In this document: piece after piece, positions 20,414-29,304 of the stretch | Position numbering within the stretch: position 1 is the stretch's first letter | Layout: the number at the start of each line of letters is the position of its first letter | Origin: Nocardia brevicatena NBRC 12119 | Lineage (GTDB): Bacteria; Actinomycetota; Actinomycetes; Mycobacteriales; Mycobacteriaceae | NCBI RefSeq assembly: GCF_000308495.1 | Contig: NZ_BAFU01000006.1 | Location: forward strand, 1 to 58,672 | DNA: 58,672 bases | Direction: 5' to 3' | Notes under the pieces: model-generated | What the model was told of the DNA's origin: nothing | Database searches by the model: none | What the model saw: the letters and a program-made list of their open reading frames with translations, nothing else | Made by a program: the position numbers and the translations under genes

Positions 20414-21447
20414 CGGACTCCCTGTTCACGCAGATAGGCGGCCAATTCGTACAGGCCGCCCAGGTCCATGCCCTCGGACAGAGTCGGCAGCGTCAGCCGG
20501 GCCACCTCGAGCTCGAGCAGCTGTAGCGCGTTCTCGTCCTGCCCTTGTAGCGTGGTCGCGTGCTCGGTGGTCTCGGTGACCAGTCCGGTGAAATCCGCGG
20601 CGGAGAGAGTGATTCCGGCGGTTTCCAGCCCGGCGCGTATCGCGGCCGTATCGAGCTCACCCGCCGCGACGCGGGTGCGCTGTTCGACGGTGAGCGGGCT
20701 CTGATCCGCGCGGTTCACGATCACACTGCCGATCCGCAGATCGGCGGCGGTCAGTTCGTGGATGGCGTCCGTGGTCTCCTGGACCGGCAGCGCCTCGAGC
20801 AGGGTGACCAGGTGGATCATCGTCCGGTCCGAATGCAGCAGCCGTGACACTCCTTCGGCCTGACCGGCGATGGGGCCGCCCTTGGCCACCTCGGCCATGG
20901 CCTTGGTGACGTCCAGGAAACCGGCGATCCGGCCGGTCGGCGGGGCGTCGACCACCACTTCGTCGTAGACGGGTACGCCCTTCGTGTCCGTCCGGGTCAC
21001 GCACTCTTTGATCTTGCCGGTCAGGATGACGTCGCGCAGACCGGGCGCGATGGTGGTGACGAATTCGATCGCGCCCATCCGGCGCATGGCGCGTCCCGCG
21101 AAGCCGAGGTTGTAGAACATATCCAGGTATTCGAGGAAGGCATGCTCGATATCGAGGGCCAGCGCCACCACCTCGCCGCCATCGTCGGCGGTCGCGATCT
21201 TGGTTTCGGTGGGCGGCAGCGGTGGCCGGTCGAACAACTGGGCAATGGACTGGCGGCTCTCCACCTCGACCAGCAGTACACGACGCCCGCCCGCGGCGAG
21301 TGCCAACGCGAGTGCCGCGGCGACCGTCGACTTACCCGTGCCGCCCTTACCGGATACGTAGTGCAGCCGAGCGTTGGCCGCCCGCTCCGGCCATCCTGTT
21401 TTCAGCTCTGGTTCGGCCGAGCCCGACTCCGTCGTTGGTACTGCCAC
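20410..21447 (-). CDS. ArsA/Get3-like ATPase, first subunit (Rv3679-like)
   Basis: A 345-residue homologue of mycobacterial Rv3679. The deviant Walker A is [18 protein letters not shown] (about 29-46), with the signature Lys in [22 protein letters not shown] near 164-178 is the switch II region. The first protein of the pair has the canonical KGGTGKS while its partner has GSGGVGKT, so the two sites may differ in activity. GTG at 21447 is chosen: TAGGCT (21460-21455) ends 7 nt upstream, which predicts a leaderless mRNA, and homologues begin around here. It forms an operon with the downstream ATPase. Confidence 0.87.
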   Translation of the reverse strand: MAVPTTESGSAEPELKTGWPERAANARLHYVSGKGGTGKSTVAAALALALAAGGRRVLLVEVESRQSIAQLFDRPPLPPTETKIATADDGGEVVALALDIEHAFLEYLDMFYNLGFAGRAMRRMGAIEFVTTIAPGLRDVILTGKIKECVTRTDTKGVPVYDEVVVDAPPTGRIAGFLDVTKAMAEVAKGGPIAGQAEGVSRLLHSDRTMIHLVTLLEALPVQETTDAIHELTAADLRIGSVIVNRADQSPLTVEQRTRVAAGELDTAAIRAGLETAGITLSAADFTGLVTETTEHATTLQGQDENALQLLELEVARLTLPTLSEGMDLGGLYELAAYLREQGVR

Positions 21448-21566
21448 GGTCGCGAGCCTATACCGGGATGTTGTCGGGGCCCGTGAACAACCGGTTCCCG
21501 AACTGGTGCTGTATCGCACGCCACACTGCCGCGGGCGAGCCGGGGGCCACGCCCTATGCTCGGCGC

Positions 21567-21731
21567 ATGAGCGATACGACCCAGTGGGAATACGCGACCG
21601 TGCCGTTGTTGACCCATGCGACCAAGCAGATCCTCGATCAGTGGGGTGTGGATGGCTGGGAGTTGGTGACCGTGCTGCCCGGCCCGACCGGCGAGCAGCA
21701 TGTCGCCTACCTCAAGCGGCCGAAGCAGTAG
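21567..21731 (+). CDS. DUF4177 small protein
   Basis: A 54-residue protein, MSDTTQWEYATVPLLTHATK..., with the DUF4177 signature of WEYATVPL, QILDQWGVDGWELVTVLPGP and YLKRPK. The family is small, cytoplasmic and of unknown function; a short homologue lies at the same place in mycobacteria (next to Rv3678c). TATGCT (21555-21560) ends 6 nt before the ATG, so the transcript is probably leaderless. It is divergent from the Get3-like operon and 6 bp before the RidA gene, so it is likely the first gene of a DUF4177-RidA-MBL operon. Confidence 0.8.
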   Translation: MSDTTQWEYATVPLLTHATKQILDQWGVDGWELVTVLPGPTGEQHVAYLKRPKQ

Positions 21732-21737
21732 GTCGGG

Positions 21738-22223
21738 ATGTCGGATTCGGCGGTGAACGTGCCTCCTATCGACTGGCGGGCCAATCTGGAACGTCTCGGT
21801 CTGACCCTGCCCGAGGTGGCGGCGCCGGTCGCGGCCTATGTGCCCGCGGTCCGTAGCGGTTCGCATGTCTACACCTCTGGACAGCTCCCGTTCGTCTCCG
21901 GCCGGCTCTCGGCGACCGGGAAGGTCGGCGCCGAGGTCTCGTTGGAGGAGGCGGTGGCCGCGGCGCGCTGGTGCGCGCTGAACGCGCTGGCCGCCGTGCA
22001 CGGCCTGGTCGGACTCGACGAGGTGGTGCGGATTGTCAAGGTGGTCGGTTTCGTCGCCTCGGCTCCGGGTTTCGTCGATCAGCCGTTGGTGATCAATGGG
22101 GCCTCGGAACTGTTGGGCGAGGTGTTCGGTCCGGCGGGCGAGCACGCGCGCTCCGCCGTCGGTGTGTTCGAATTGCCCAAGAACACTCCGGTGGAGGTCG
22201 AACTCATCGCCGAAGTGCGTTGA
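21738..22223 (+). CDS. RidA (YjgF/YER057c/UK114) family deaminase-like protein
   Basis: A 161-residue protein with the RidA fold: HVYTSGQLPFVSG near 43-55, an AAARWCALNALAAVHG helix, and HARSAVGVFELP near 135-146, where the Arg matches the substrate-binding Arg of active RidA enzymes. A C-terminal VEVELIAEV strand completes the trimer-forming domain. Active RidAs hydrolyse reactive enamines and imines from PLP enzymes. The longer length and VNGASELLGEVFG stretch fit the Rid2-like branch seen in mycobacterial Rv3678c. It lies between DUF4177 and the MBL hydrolase, with 43 bp to the latter. Confidence 0.88.
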   Translation: MSDSAVNVPPIDWRANLERLGLTLPEVAAPVAAYVPAVRSGSHVYTSGQLPFVSGRLSATGKVGAEVSLEEAVAAARWCALNALAAVHGLVGLDEVVRIVKVVGFVASAPGFVDQPLVINGASELLGEVFGPAGEHARSAVGVFELPKNTPVEVELIAEVR

Positions 22224-22266
22224 AAACCGGCTGTTGCCATAGTTTTTCGAAGACCGGGGTATATCG

Positions 22267-23058
22267 ATGACGCCAACCCATCCCGCGTACGGACGGCTAC
22301 GTCGGGTCACCGCGACCGCGGCGGTGCTGCTTGCGAACAATCCGGGGCAGATGACCCTCGACGGCACCAATACCTGGATTCTGCGCGTGCCGGGACGTTC
22401 GGATTGCGTGGTGGTCGACCCCGGTCCGGACCTCGACGAACATATCGCGAGCATTGTCGATGCGACCGGCGGTGATATCGCGCTGACCCTGATCACGCAC
22501 CACCACCACGATCACACCGCCGGCATCGACGCCCTGGTGGAACGGACCGGGACCCCGGTGCGGGCGATGGACCCCACCTATCTGCGCGGTACGGAGGCGC
22601 CGCTGGCCGATGGCGAGGAGATCGAGGCCGCAGGCCTACGGCTCACCGTGCTGCACACCCCTGGCCACACCGACGACTCGATGAGTTTCGTATTGGACGA
22701 CGCCGTGCTCACCGGGGACACCATCCTCGGCCGCGGCACCACGGTCCTGGGGTCCGCGCCCGGCGCCCTGGCCGACTACTTGCGGTCGATGGACCGGCTG
22801 GTGGAGGCAGGTGCCGGCAGGATCCTGCTGCCCGCCCACGGTACGGACCATCCCGACCTGGAACCGGTGGCCCGGTATTACATCGCGCACCGGCGGGAAC
22901 GGCTCGACCAGGTCCGCGCCGCGCTGCGGGAACTCGGGCCGGACGCCGATGCCATGGCGGTGGTGCGCGTGGTGTACGCCGATGTGGACAAGAGTCTGTG
23001 GCTCGCCGCGCGCAGTTCGGTCGAGGCGCAGCTGGAGTACTTGCGCTCCGAGGGCTGA
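22267..23058 (+). CDS. MBL-fold metallo-hydrolase (Rv3677c-like)
   Basis: A 263-residue metallo-beta-lactamase-fold enzyme. THHHHDHTAGID near 78-89 is the HxHxDH metal motif, HTPGHTDDSMSFVL near 134-147 holds the third His, and LTGDTILG near 155 the bridging Asp. A later LPAHGTDH gives the last His. The first part, NNPGQMTLDGTNTWIL, is typical of the LACTB2/glyoxalase-II-like branch, some of which act as RNases. It is the last gene of the DUF4177-RidA-MBL group and converges on crp with a hairpin between. Confidence 0.9.
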   Translation: MTPTHPAYGRLRRVTATAAVLLANNPGQMTLDGTNTWILRVPGRSDCVVVDPGPDLDEHIASIVDATGGDIALTLITHHHHDHTAGIDALVERTGTPVRAMDPTYLRGTEAPLADGEEIEAAGLRLTVLHTPGHTDDSMSFVLDDAVLTGDTILGRGTTVLGSAPGALADYLRSMDRLVEAGAGRILLPAHGTDHPDLEPVARYYIAHRRERLDQVRAALRELGPDADAMAVVRVVYADVDKSLWLAARSSVEAQLEYLRSEG

Positions 23059-23064
23059 GTCGAG

Positions 23065-23096
23065 CATACGGCCGGGCCCGAGGATCCGACCGTATG
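23065..23096. terminator. Hairpin between MBL hydrolase and crp
   Basis: CATACGG (23065-23071) pairs with CCGTATG (23090-23096) around a GC-rich loop. It sits in the 41-bp gap between two convergent genes. Confidence 0.5.
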
Positions 23097-23099
23097 GGT

Positions 23100-23774
23100 T
23101 CAACGGGCTCGGCGAGCCAGGCGCTCGGAGTCGGAGATCAGCACGCTCTTGCCCTCGAGCCGCAGCCAGCCGCGGTGGGCGAAATCGGCGAGCGCCTTGT
23201 TGACGGTCTCCCGGGACGCGCCGACGAGCTGGGCGATCTCTTCCTGGGTCAGGTCGTGAGTGACCCGCAGGGCACCGGCCTCCTGCGTGCCGAAGCGCTG
23301 TGCGAGCTGCAGCAGGGCTTTGGCGACACGGCCGGGGACATCGGTGAAGATGAGGTCGGCGAGGTTGTTGTTGGTGCGCCGCAGGCGGCGGGCGAGTACG
23401 CGCAGCAACTGTTCGGCGATCTCCGGGCGCTGATCGATCCAGGACTTGAGCGCGTCACGGTCCATGGTCACCGCGCGAACCTCGGTGACCGTGGTCGCGG
23501 TGGAGGTGCGCGGACCGGGGTCGAAGATGGACAGCTCGCCGAACATATCCGACGGTCCCATGATGGTCAGCAGATTCTCCCGGCCGTCCGGGGAACGGCG
23601 GCCCAGCTTCACCTTGCCGGCCGTGATGATGTACAGCCGATCACCCGGTTCGCCCTCGTTGAAGATGACGTGACCACGCGGGAAGTCCACGGGCTGCAGT
23701 TGCTTGGCAAGCGCCGCCACCGCGCTGGGCTCAACGCCTTGGAAGATGCCTGCTCTGGCGAGGGCCTCGTCCAC
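23100..23774 (-). CDS. crp: cAMP receptor protein (CRP/FNR family)
   Basis: A 224-residue global regulator nearly identical in layout to M. tuberculosis Rv3676. The cyclic-nucleotide domain carries the phosphate-binding cassette [15 protein letters not shown] (78-92). A long dimer helix follows ([15 protein letters not shown]), then the helix-turn-helix [23 protein letters not shown] (176-198), whose SRETVNK contacts DNA. ATG 23774 has AAGGAG 5 nt upstream. In mycobacteria it controls rpfA, whiB1 and serC among others. A Crp site lies upstream of its own promoter (separate entry). Confidence 0.96.
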   Translation of the reverse strand: MDEALARAGIFQGVEPSAVAALAKQLQPVDFPRGHVIFNEGEPGDRLYIITAGKVKLGRRSPDGRENLLTIMGPSDMFGELSIFDPGPRTSTATTVTEVRAVTMDRDALKSWIDQRPEIAEQLLRVLARRLRRTNNNLADLIFTDVPGRVAKALLQLAQRFGTQEAGALRVTHDLTQEEIAQLVGASRETVNKALADFAHRGWLRLEGKSVLISDSERLARRAR

Positions 23775-23835
23775 GAATGTGCTCCTTAGGAAAATGGCTG
23801 TAAGTCCTGGACCGAAGCGGGTCGGCCGACAGTGC

Positions 23836-23876
23836 AGTCTACGCGGTTCGATGACCCCGTAGTGACAGACACCACG
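23836..23876 (-). promoter_or_regulatory. crp promoter with an autoregulatory Crp site
   Basis: A -10 element TAGACT (23841-23836) places the start near 23829. AGTGACAGACACCACG (23861-23876 on the plus strand) contains the Crp core GTG-N8-CAC, and its centre is about 40 bp upstream of that start. This is the class II activator position, and there is no good -35 hexamer. Confidence 0.55.
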
Positions 23877-24045
23877 TTAGGCCAGAATGCCGGCCTTGGT
23901 AGTCGGGGCCCGCCCCGGGTCTGGACCGACCGGAGTGGATTCGCGTCAGCACATTCGCGGAGGAAGGGAAAAGTCGGGTCGCGAGGGCCCCGACAGCGCC
24001 ACCGTGAGGTGGCGCAATCCAACACGGCGGCGCGATCCAACACCG

Positions 24046-24300
24046 TCAGCTGGCGCGCGCAATATCCAGATCCTGCTCGCCTTCCCGGGTACGGGTCCGC
24101 CGCCTGCGCATTCGGGCCACCGCGGCCGGCAGGCCGAGCTTGGTCAGCTCGTTCACTTCGGCGTTGCTTGCCTTGTCCAGGTACAGCTGGACTTCCTCGT
24201 CGGGTTCGAGGAGTTTGCGCAGTCGACTCTCGAACCGCTCCATGATGAGCGCGAACAGCATCAACACCACTGGGAAGAGCACCACAGCGAGAGCTTGCAT
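24046..24300 (-). CDS. Small single-helix membrane protein (Rv3675-like)
   Basis: An 84-residue protein: one N-terminal hydrophobic helix ([20 protein letters not shown]) followed by an acidic and then very basic cytoplasmic tail ([13 protein letters not shown]). Context, between crp and nth and divergent from nth, matches Rv3675 of M. tuberculosis. The middle segment, [21 protein letters not shown], may form a coiled-coil or amphipathic helix. Function unknown. There is no clear ribosome binding site before ATG 24300; TTTACT 7 nt upstream could be a -10, giving a leaderless message. Confidence 0.75.
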   Translation of the reverse strand: MQALAVVLFPVVLMLFALIMERFESRLRKLLEPDEEVQLYLDKASNAEVNELTKLGLPAAVARMRRRRTRTREGEQDLDIARAS

Positions 24301-24391
24301 GCCGAGCAGTAAACACTGTCGAGGTCTCAGATGGAATACGGGAGTAGAACTGGGAAGGCAACGTTGTCGGACCGTTCCGTATGGTGGACGG

Positions 24392-25225
24392 GTGCGTGTC
24401 ACCCCCTCTGAAACCGCCGGGAACGAGCTTGCCGACCCCGCCGCGGCGGCTTCGGCGCGCCCGGCGACGGGTGGTGCCCCGAAACGTAAAATCCGGGCTC
24501 GACAAGCGGAAACCCGGTTGGGATTGGTGCGTCGTGCCCGGCGTATGAACCGGAAATTGGCGGTCGCATTTCCGAACGCACACTGCGAGCTGAATTTCAC
24601 CACCCCGCTGGAACTCGCGGTGGCGACGATTCTGTCGGCCCAGTGCACGGATGTCCGAGTGAATATGACCACTCCGGTGCTGTTCGCCGCCTATCCGGAT
24701 GCCCGTGCCTACGCCCAGGCAAACCGGGCCGAACTGGAGGAATACATCCGTCCGACCGGATTTTTTCGGAACAAGGCGAATGCGTTGATCGGCCTCGGGC
24801 AAACCCTGGTCGAGCAGTTCGACGGTGAATTACCTCACACCATGGATGAACTCGTGCGTTTGCCGGGCATCGGACGCAAAACCGCCAATGTCATCCTCGG
24901 CAACGCGTTCGGAGTACCGGGTATCACCGTCGATACCCATTTCGGCCGCCTGGTACGTCGCTGGGGCTGGACGAGCGAGAAAGACCCGGTGAAGGTCGAG
25001 CATGCGGTCGGGGCACTCGTCGAACGCAAGGAATGGACACTGCTGTCCCATCGGGTGATCTTCCACGGGCGCCGTGTCTGCCATTCGCGTAAACCTGCCT
25101 GCGGGGCCTGTGTGCTGGCCAAGGACTGTCCTTCGTACGGAGCCGGGCCGGTCGAGTTCGAAACCGCCGCCGCGTTGGTGAAGGGACCGGAGGCGGAGCA
25201 TCTGCTCGAGCTGGTGGGCCGGTGA
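24392..25225 (+). CDS. nth: Endonuclease III (DNA glycosylase/AP lyase)
   Basis: Nth removes oxidised pyrimidines and nicks the abasic site. The 277-residue protein has the helix-hairpin-helix [18 protein letters not shown] with the catalytic Lys, then VDTHFGRL with the catalytic Asp. A C-terminal 4Fe-4S loop has spacing C-x6-C-x2-C-x5-C ([17 protein letters not shown]). The GTG at 24392 is chosen because TATGGT (24380-24385) ends 6 nt before it (leaderless) and homologues extend to about [15 protein letters not shown]. The preceding 40 residues are Ala/Pro-rich and may be an extension. It opens the nth-thioredoxin-Nudix-marP operon, with 4-bp overlaps throughout. Confidence 0.93.
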   Translation: MRVTPSETAGNELADPAAAASARPATGGAPKRKIRARQAETRLGLVRRARRMNRKLAVAFPNAHCELNFTTPLELAVATILSAQCTDVRVNMTTPVLFAAYPDARAYAQANRAELEEYIRPTGFFRNKANALIGLGQTLVEQFDGELPHTMDELVRLPGIGRKTANVILGNAFGVPGITVDTHFGRLVRRWGWTSEKDPVKVEHAVGALVERKEWTLLSHRVIFHGRRVCHSRKPACGACVLAKDCPSYGAGPVEFETAAALVKGPEAEHLLELVGR

Positions 25226-25884
25226 ATCGGATACCGGTGCTGTGGCGGTGGGCGCTGACGGGAGTGATCGTGGTGGTGGCCGCCGCTGTCGCGTTGTGGC
25301 CGCGGGTCGGGTCCGAGACCGATGGGCCCGCAACCGCACGGCAAAGCGTGGAACGGATCGACACCGAGCTGCGGGCGGCGTCCGGGGTGGCGGAGTGCCC
25401 CCGGCCCGCGGGTTCGGCAGCGGGCGCCGGTCCGCTGTCCGGGCTGCCGTTGCGCTGTCTGGCCGATGGAGCGCCGGTGGACGAGGCCGCGGCGCTCAGG
25501 GGACGGCCCGCGGTGTTGAACCTGTGGGCGTACTGGTGTGAACCGTGCCGCACCGAACTGCCGATCCTGCAGGAGTACGCGAACCGGGCGGGACCGGCGG
25601 TCGCGGTGCTGACCGTGCACAGCGACCCCGATGAGGCGAAGGCGCTGCGACTGTTGGCTGCGCTGAACGACGAACTGCGCGGCCGCGGGCGTCCGGAATT
25701 GCGTCTACCTGGCTTACAGGATTCCGAGGCGACCGTACGGACGGCGGCGGGCGCACCCACCGCCCTGCCGATCACGGTGCTGGTGCGGCCGGACGGTTCG
25801 ATCGCCGACTACGTCGCGCGCCCGTTCCGGGACGTCGGCGATATCGCCGATACCGTCACGGAAACCCTGGGAGCCACGGTATGA
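25222..25884 (+). CDS. Membrane-anchored thioredoxin-like protein (TlpA type)
   Basis: A 220-residue protein with one N-terminal transmembrane helix (about 9-27) and an extracytoplasmic thioredoxin fold. [18 protein letters not shown] places the redox pair at C106 and C109 (WCEPC). A further C59-C79 pair precedes the domain, and a cis-Pro region follows at [11 protein letters not shown]. TlpA-type proteins reduce or oxidise cysteines of exported proteins or cytochrome c assembly factors; the partner is unknown. GTG start overlaps the nth stop. Its orthologue Rv3673c lies at the same place in M. tuberculosis. Confidence 0.88.
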   Translation: MNRIPVLWRWALTGVIVVVAAAVALWPRVGSETDGPATARQSVERIDTELRAASGVAECPRPAGSAAGAGPLSGLPLRCLADGAPVDEAAALRGRPAVLNLWAYWCEPCRTELPILQEYANRAGPAVAVLTVHSDPDEAKALRLLAALNDELRGRGRPELRLPGLQDSEATVRTAAGAPTALPITVLVRPDGSIADYVARPFRDVGDIADTVTETLGATV

Positions 25885-26591
25885 CCGACGATTGGGTGCC
25901 GCTCTGGCTGCGCCGGGCGGCGGAGCCGGGGCATCTCGATTTCTCCGACAGCCTGGGGCGTGCCCGCGCATTGCGCAGGGCGATGGCGGTGGCCGCCGAG
26001 CCCCGGCAGGCGGCGGTGCTTGTACTCTTCGGCGGCAGCGCGGAGGCGGATCCGTCCGCACCGGGTGGACTTCCGGTGGACGCCGAGGTATTGCTGACCC
26101 AACGTGCATCCACCATGCGCCAGCATCGTGGGCAGGTGGCCTTTCCCGGTGGCGCGGTCGATCCCGCCGACACCGGGCCGATCGATACCGCGCTACGAGA
26201 GGCATATGAGGAAACGGGGCTGGATCGCGACGGTGTGCAGCCGGTCGCGGTATTGCCGAAACTGTTCGTCCCGCCGTCACGGTTCGATGTGATACCCGTG
26301 GTGGCGTACTGGCGAACGCCGAGTGAGGTGCGAGTAGTGGATCGGAGCGAGACCGAACGGGTGGTTCGGGTGCCGATGGCGGAGTTGTTGGACCCGGCGA
26401 ACCGGTTCCTGGTGCGCAGCACCCTCGGCTATCAGAGCCCGGCCTTCCAGGTGGACGGCATGCTCGTCTGGGGTTTCACCGGTGGGGTGCTGGCCGGGCT
26501 CGTCGCCTCGATGGACTGGGAACGGGAATGGGACCGTTCCGATGTGCGCGATCTGGATGAGGCACTGGCGGCTGTGGGGATGTCGCTGTGA
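25881..26591 (+). CDS. Nudix hydrolase, CoA pyrophosphatase type
   Basis: A 236-residue Nudix protein (Rv3672c position). The 23-residue Nudix box begins GGAVDPADTG near 91 and ends REAYEETGL, with the metal-binding REAYEE. Upstream, LLTQRASTMRQHRGQVAFPGG matches the CoA/acyl-CoA diphosphatase signature (LLTxR...HxGxxxFPGG). Such enzymes cleave CoA to phosphopantetheine and ADP. The start ATG overlaps the previous stop by 4 bp and its stop overlaps marP by 4 bp, so expression is coupled. Confidence 0.88.
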   Translation: MTDDWVPLWLRRAAEPGHLDFSDSLGRARALRRAMAVAAEPRQAAVLVLFGGSAEADPSAPGGLPVDAEVLLTQRASTMRQHRGQVAFPGGAVDPADTGPIDTALREAYEETGLDRDGVQPVAVLPKLFVPPSRFDVIPVVAYWRTPSEVRVVDRSETERVVRVPMAELLDPANRFLVRSTLGYQSPAFQVDGMLVWGFTGGVLAGLVASMDWEREWDRSDVRDLDEALAAVGMSL

Positions 26592-27781
26592 GCGCGTCGG
26601 CGTGGCTCGATATCGCGGTCGTGATACTTGCCCTGTTGGCCGCATCGTCCGGGTGGCGGCAGGGGGCTGTGGCGTCCGCGCTGGCTTTCCTCGGTGTAGT
26701 GCTGGGCGCGGTCGCCGGCATCCTGATAGCACCGCATATCCTGCTCCACATCGACGAGGGGCGCAGCCGGGTACTGGCCGGTGTGCTGCTGATCGTGTTG
26801 CTGGTCATCATCGGTGAGGTCGCCGGTATGGTGCTCGGCCGCGCCGCTCGCAGCGGTATGCGGCATCCGTTCGCGCGCGGCGCGGACAGCGCCGTGGGGG
26901 CGGTTCTACAGGCGGGCGCGGTGCTGGTGACGGCCTGGCTGCTGGCCTTGCCGCTGGCCACGTCCTCACAGCCGGCGATCGCCACGGCCATCAACGGCTC
27001 GCGGGTGCTCGCCGATGTCAACCGGGTGGCGCCGGACTGGCTGCGCCAACTGCCCAACGAGTTCTCCCAACTGCTCAACACCTCCGGTCTGCCGGACGTG
27101 ATCGGGCCGTTCGGCCGGGCCCCGATCGCCGCCGTGGAGCCGCCGGACCCGAGCGTGCTGGCAAGTCCGGTCGCGGCATCGTTGCAGCAGAGTGTGCTGC
27201 GGATTCGCGGGGCGGCGCCGAGTTGCCAGCGGGCCCTGGAGGGCTCGGGTTTCGTGATCGCGCCGGAACGGGTGTTGACGAACGCGCATGTGGTCGCCGG
27301 CACCACCAGCGTCACGGTGGACACTTCCGCCGGCCCGCTGGAGGCCACCGTCGTCGAATTCGACCCGTCCACGGATGTGGCAGTGCTCGCCGTGCCGGGG
27401 CTCACCGCGCCCGTGATCCCGCAGGCGCCCGAACCGGCCCGTTCCGGCGAAAGCGCCATCGTGCTCGGTTACCCCGGTGGCGGCCGGTACACGGCCAGCG
27501 CGGCCCGGGTGCGGGAGGTGCTCGATCTCACCGGTCCCACCATCTACCGGGACGGCACGGTCGAACGCGAGGTCTACACCGTCCGCGGGCAGGTGCGGGC
27601 GGGTAATTCGGGCGGCCCGCTGGTCGACGCCGAAGGACAGGTGCTGGGTGTGGTGTTCGGTGCCGCCGTCACCGACGACGACACCGGATATGTGCTCACT
27701 CTGCGCGAGGTCCACCGGCGTATCGACGGCGCGCCGGCGGCCGTCACACCGGTGGCCACCGGGCCCTGTGTGCTGAGCTGA
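26588..27781 (+). CDS. marP: Membrane serine protease MarP
   Basis: A 397-residue protein: four transmembrane helices in the first 125 residues (colicin V production-like), then a periplasmic trypsin-like domain. The triad is H234 (TNAHVV), D263 (DPSTDVAVL) and S341 (GNSGGPL). C213 and C394 correspond to the stabilising disulfide of the M. tuberculosis enzyme. MarP there is needed for acid resistance and cleaves the peptidoglycan hydrolase RipA. GTG start overlaps the Nudix stop. It is the last gene of the operon and converges on the ephE-like gene after 19 bp. Confidence 0.95.
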   Translation: MSASAWLDIAVVILALLAASSGWRQGAVASALAFLGVVLGAVAGILIAPHILLHIDEGRSRVLAGVLLIVLLVIIGEVAGMVLGRAARSGMRHPFARGADSAVGAVLQAGAVLVTAWLLALPLATSSQPAIATAINGSRVLADVNRVAPDWLRQLPNEFSQLLNTSGLPDVIGPFGRAPIAAVEPPDPSVLASPVAASLQQSVLRIRGAAPSCQRALEGSGFVIAPERVLTNAHVVAGTTSVTVDTSAGPLEATVVEFDPSTDVAVLAVPGLTAPVIPQAPEPARSGESAIVLGYPGGGRYTASAARVREVLDLTGPTIYRDGTVEREVYTVRGQVRAGNSGGPLVDAEGQVLGVVFGAAVTDDDTGYVLTLREVHRRIDGAPAAVTPVATGPCVLS

Positions 27782-27800
27782 ACCGGCGTGCCGGGTCGGT

Positions 27801-28739
27801 TCAGGAGGTCAGCAGTTTGGCCAGCTCGGCGGTCACCACTTCCGGATTCTCCTGATGCGCGAAATGCCCGGCCCCTGGGATGGTGACCACTCGGCGGTTC
27901 GGGTAGAGATGAGCGTTCTGGTCGACGGTGTCGGCCAGGACGTACCGGTCCAGCGCGCCGCGCACCGACAGCACCGGAATGTCGATGGGTCGGCGCATGA
28001 TCGCCATGAAACGGTGGCCGTCCGGGCGCCACTGGCTGCGGAAGGCCCAACGCTGATATTCCAGGGCGCAATGCGCCGCTCCGGGGATCTGGATGGCCGA
28101 ACGCATACGGCGTGCGGTGTCGACGAATTCTGCCGTACCCGACCAGGCGTATGAGCTGCGTCGCCGGAGCAGCCGTTCCACCTCCGCCCCGTCGCACCGG
28201 GTGAGCCGGTGCTCCGGGTGGCGGGGGAGCTGATAGCGCAGGAAATTGGGGAGCCAGGCCCGACGCTGGGAGCCGTTGCGCAAGACCGCGTGCTTCAGCG
28301 CCGCCGGATGCGGGGAGCCGATCAGCCCGATGGATCGCACCAGACGTGGATGCAGCACGGCCGTCGCCCAGCACACCAGGCCGCCGTCGGCATGTCCGAT
28401 GAGGGTGGCGTCGGCGTGGCCGAGGGCGCGGATCAGGCCTGCGATATCGCCGGCCAGGGTCCAGCCGTCGTAGCCGCGGGGCGGTTTGTCGCTGTCGCCG
28501 TACCCGCGCAGATCGACCGCGACTACACGGTGACCGAGCTCGGCCAGGTCCGGTAGCTGGTGCCGCCAAGACCACCAGAAGTCCGCGAAGCCGTGCAGCA
28601 GCACGACCAGCGGCGCGTCCACCCGGTCGGGGTCGGCGGCCGCCATATGCAGTCGGATGCCGTTGGCGTGCACATCGCGGTGTGTCCACGGGCCGTCGTA
28701 TCGGACGCTGGACGGATCCGGTGGAAAGTTCGACGCCAC
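27801..28739 (-). CDS. ephE: Alpha/beta hydrolase annotated in mycobacteria as epoxide hydrolase EphE
   Basis: A 312-residue alpha/beta hydrolase. HGFADFWWSWRHQLP near 49-63 is the oxyanion HGxP-type region, and DLRGYGDSDKPPRGYDGW near 76-93 is a family hallmark. The nucleophile elbow reads LIGHADGGLVCW, while canonical epoxide hydrolases have GHDxGG. The catalytic His is in IPGAGHFAHQENPE near 290. The elbow therefore has Ala where the Asp nucleophile is expected and an Asp one residue later, so epoxide hydrolysis is uncertain. Location next to marP and DUF1469 matches Rv3670. Confidence 0.85.
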   Translation of the reverse strand: MASNFPPDPSSVRYDGPWTHRDVHANGIRLHMAAADPDRVDAPLVVLLHGFADFWWSWRHQLPDLAELGHRVVAVDLRGYGDSDKPPRGYDGWTLAGDIAGLIRALGHADATLIGHADGGLVCWATAVLHPRLVRSIGLIGSPHPAALKHAVLRNGSQRRAWLPNFLRYQLPRHPEHRLTRCDGAEVERLLRRRSSYAWSGTAEFVDTARRMRSAIQIPGAAHCALEYQRWAFRSQWRPDGHRFMAIMRRPIDIPVLSVRGALDRYVLADTVDQNAHLYPNRRVVTIPGAGHFAHQENPEVVTAELAKLLTS

Positions 28740-28788
28740 GACATCCGAGCGTAGTAAACGCCCGGTCGTCCGCCGTGCTTACCCCGAT

Positions 28789-29304
28789 TCAGTGGGTGGG
28801 CTTGTCCAACTGCAGCGAGGCCGGCTCGTCGTGCCGCTCGTGGTTGCCGAAGCCGCTGGGCAGTACGGTGCGCGTCTGTTTGAGCGAATCGATGGTCCGC
28901 TCGGGTGCGCGCAGCTTCTTCACCTTGCGGTAGCCCAGGAACGCCAGTGCCGCGGTGGCCAGAATCATCAGCCCGAAGACGATCCAGAACGCGGCCCAGC
29001 GGTACAGCCAGACGTCGAGGGTTTCGGCGACCGCGAAGAAGAAGAAGAAACTGCTGAACAGCAGGACGGTCAGTGCGGCGATGAAGTAGACGCTGCCCTG
29101 CAGCCCTTTTTTGATCTCGCCGGTGACTTCGGCCTTGGCCAGTTCGACTTCGGCGCGCACCAGTGTGGAGACCTGTTCGGCGGCGTCGCGGACCAAGCTG
29201 CCGAAGCTGGCCGAGGCATGCGGGTCGATATCGGACAGCGGAATCGAGGTGACCGAGTGTCCGCCTCGCGCATCGGTTCCGTTACCGCCCTGTGTGACAC
29301 TCAC
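28789..29304 (-). CDS. DUF1469 (phage holin superfamily III-like) membrane protein
   Basis: A 171-residue protein with two adjacent transmembrane helices (about 72-92, notable for a poly-Phe stretch, and 103-125). They are flanked by an amphipathic N-terminal helix (LVRDAAEQVSTLVRAEVELAKAEV) and a charged C-terminus. This is the DUF1469/YqjE pattern, widespread and without known function; the holin label reflects topology only. GTG start overlaps the nhaA stop by 4 bp, so the two are co-translated. The Rv3669 orthologue lies at this position. Confidence 0.85.
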   Translation of the reverse strand: MSVTQGGNGTDARGGHSVTSIPLSDIDPHASASFGSLVRDAAEQVSTLVRAEVELAKAEVTGEIKKGLQGSVYFIAALTVLLFSSFFFFFAVAETLDVWLYRWAAFWIVFGLMILATAALAFLGYRKVKKLRAPERTIDSLKQTRTVLPSGFGNHERHDEPASLQLDKPTH

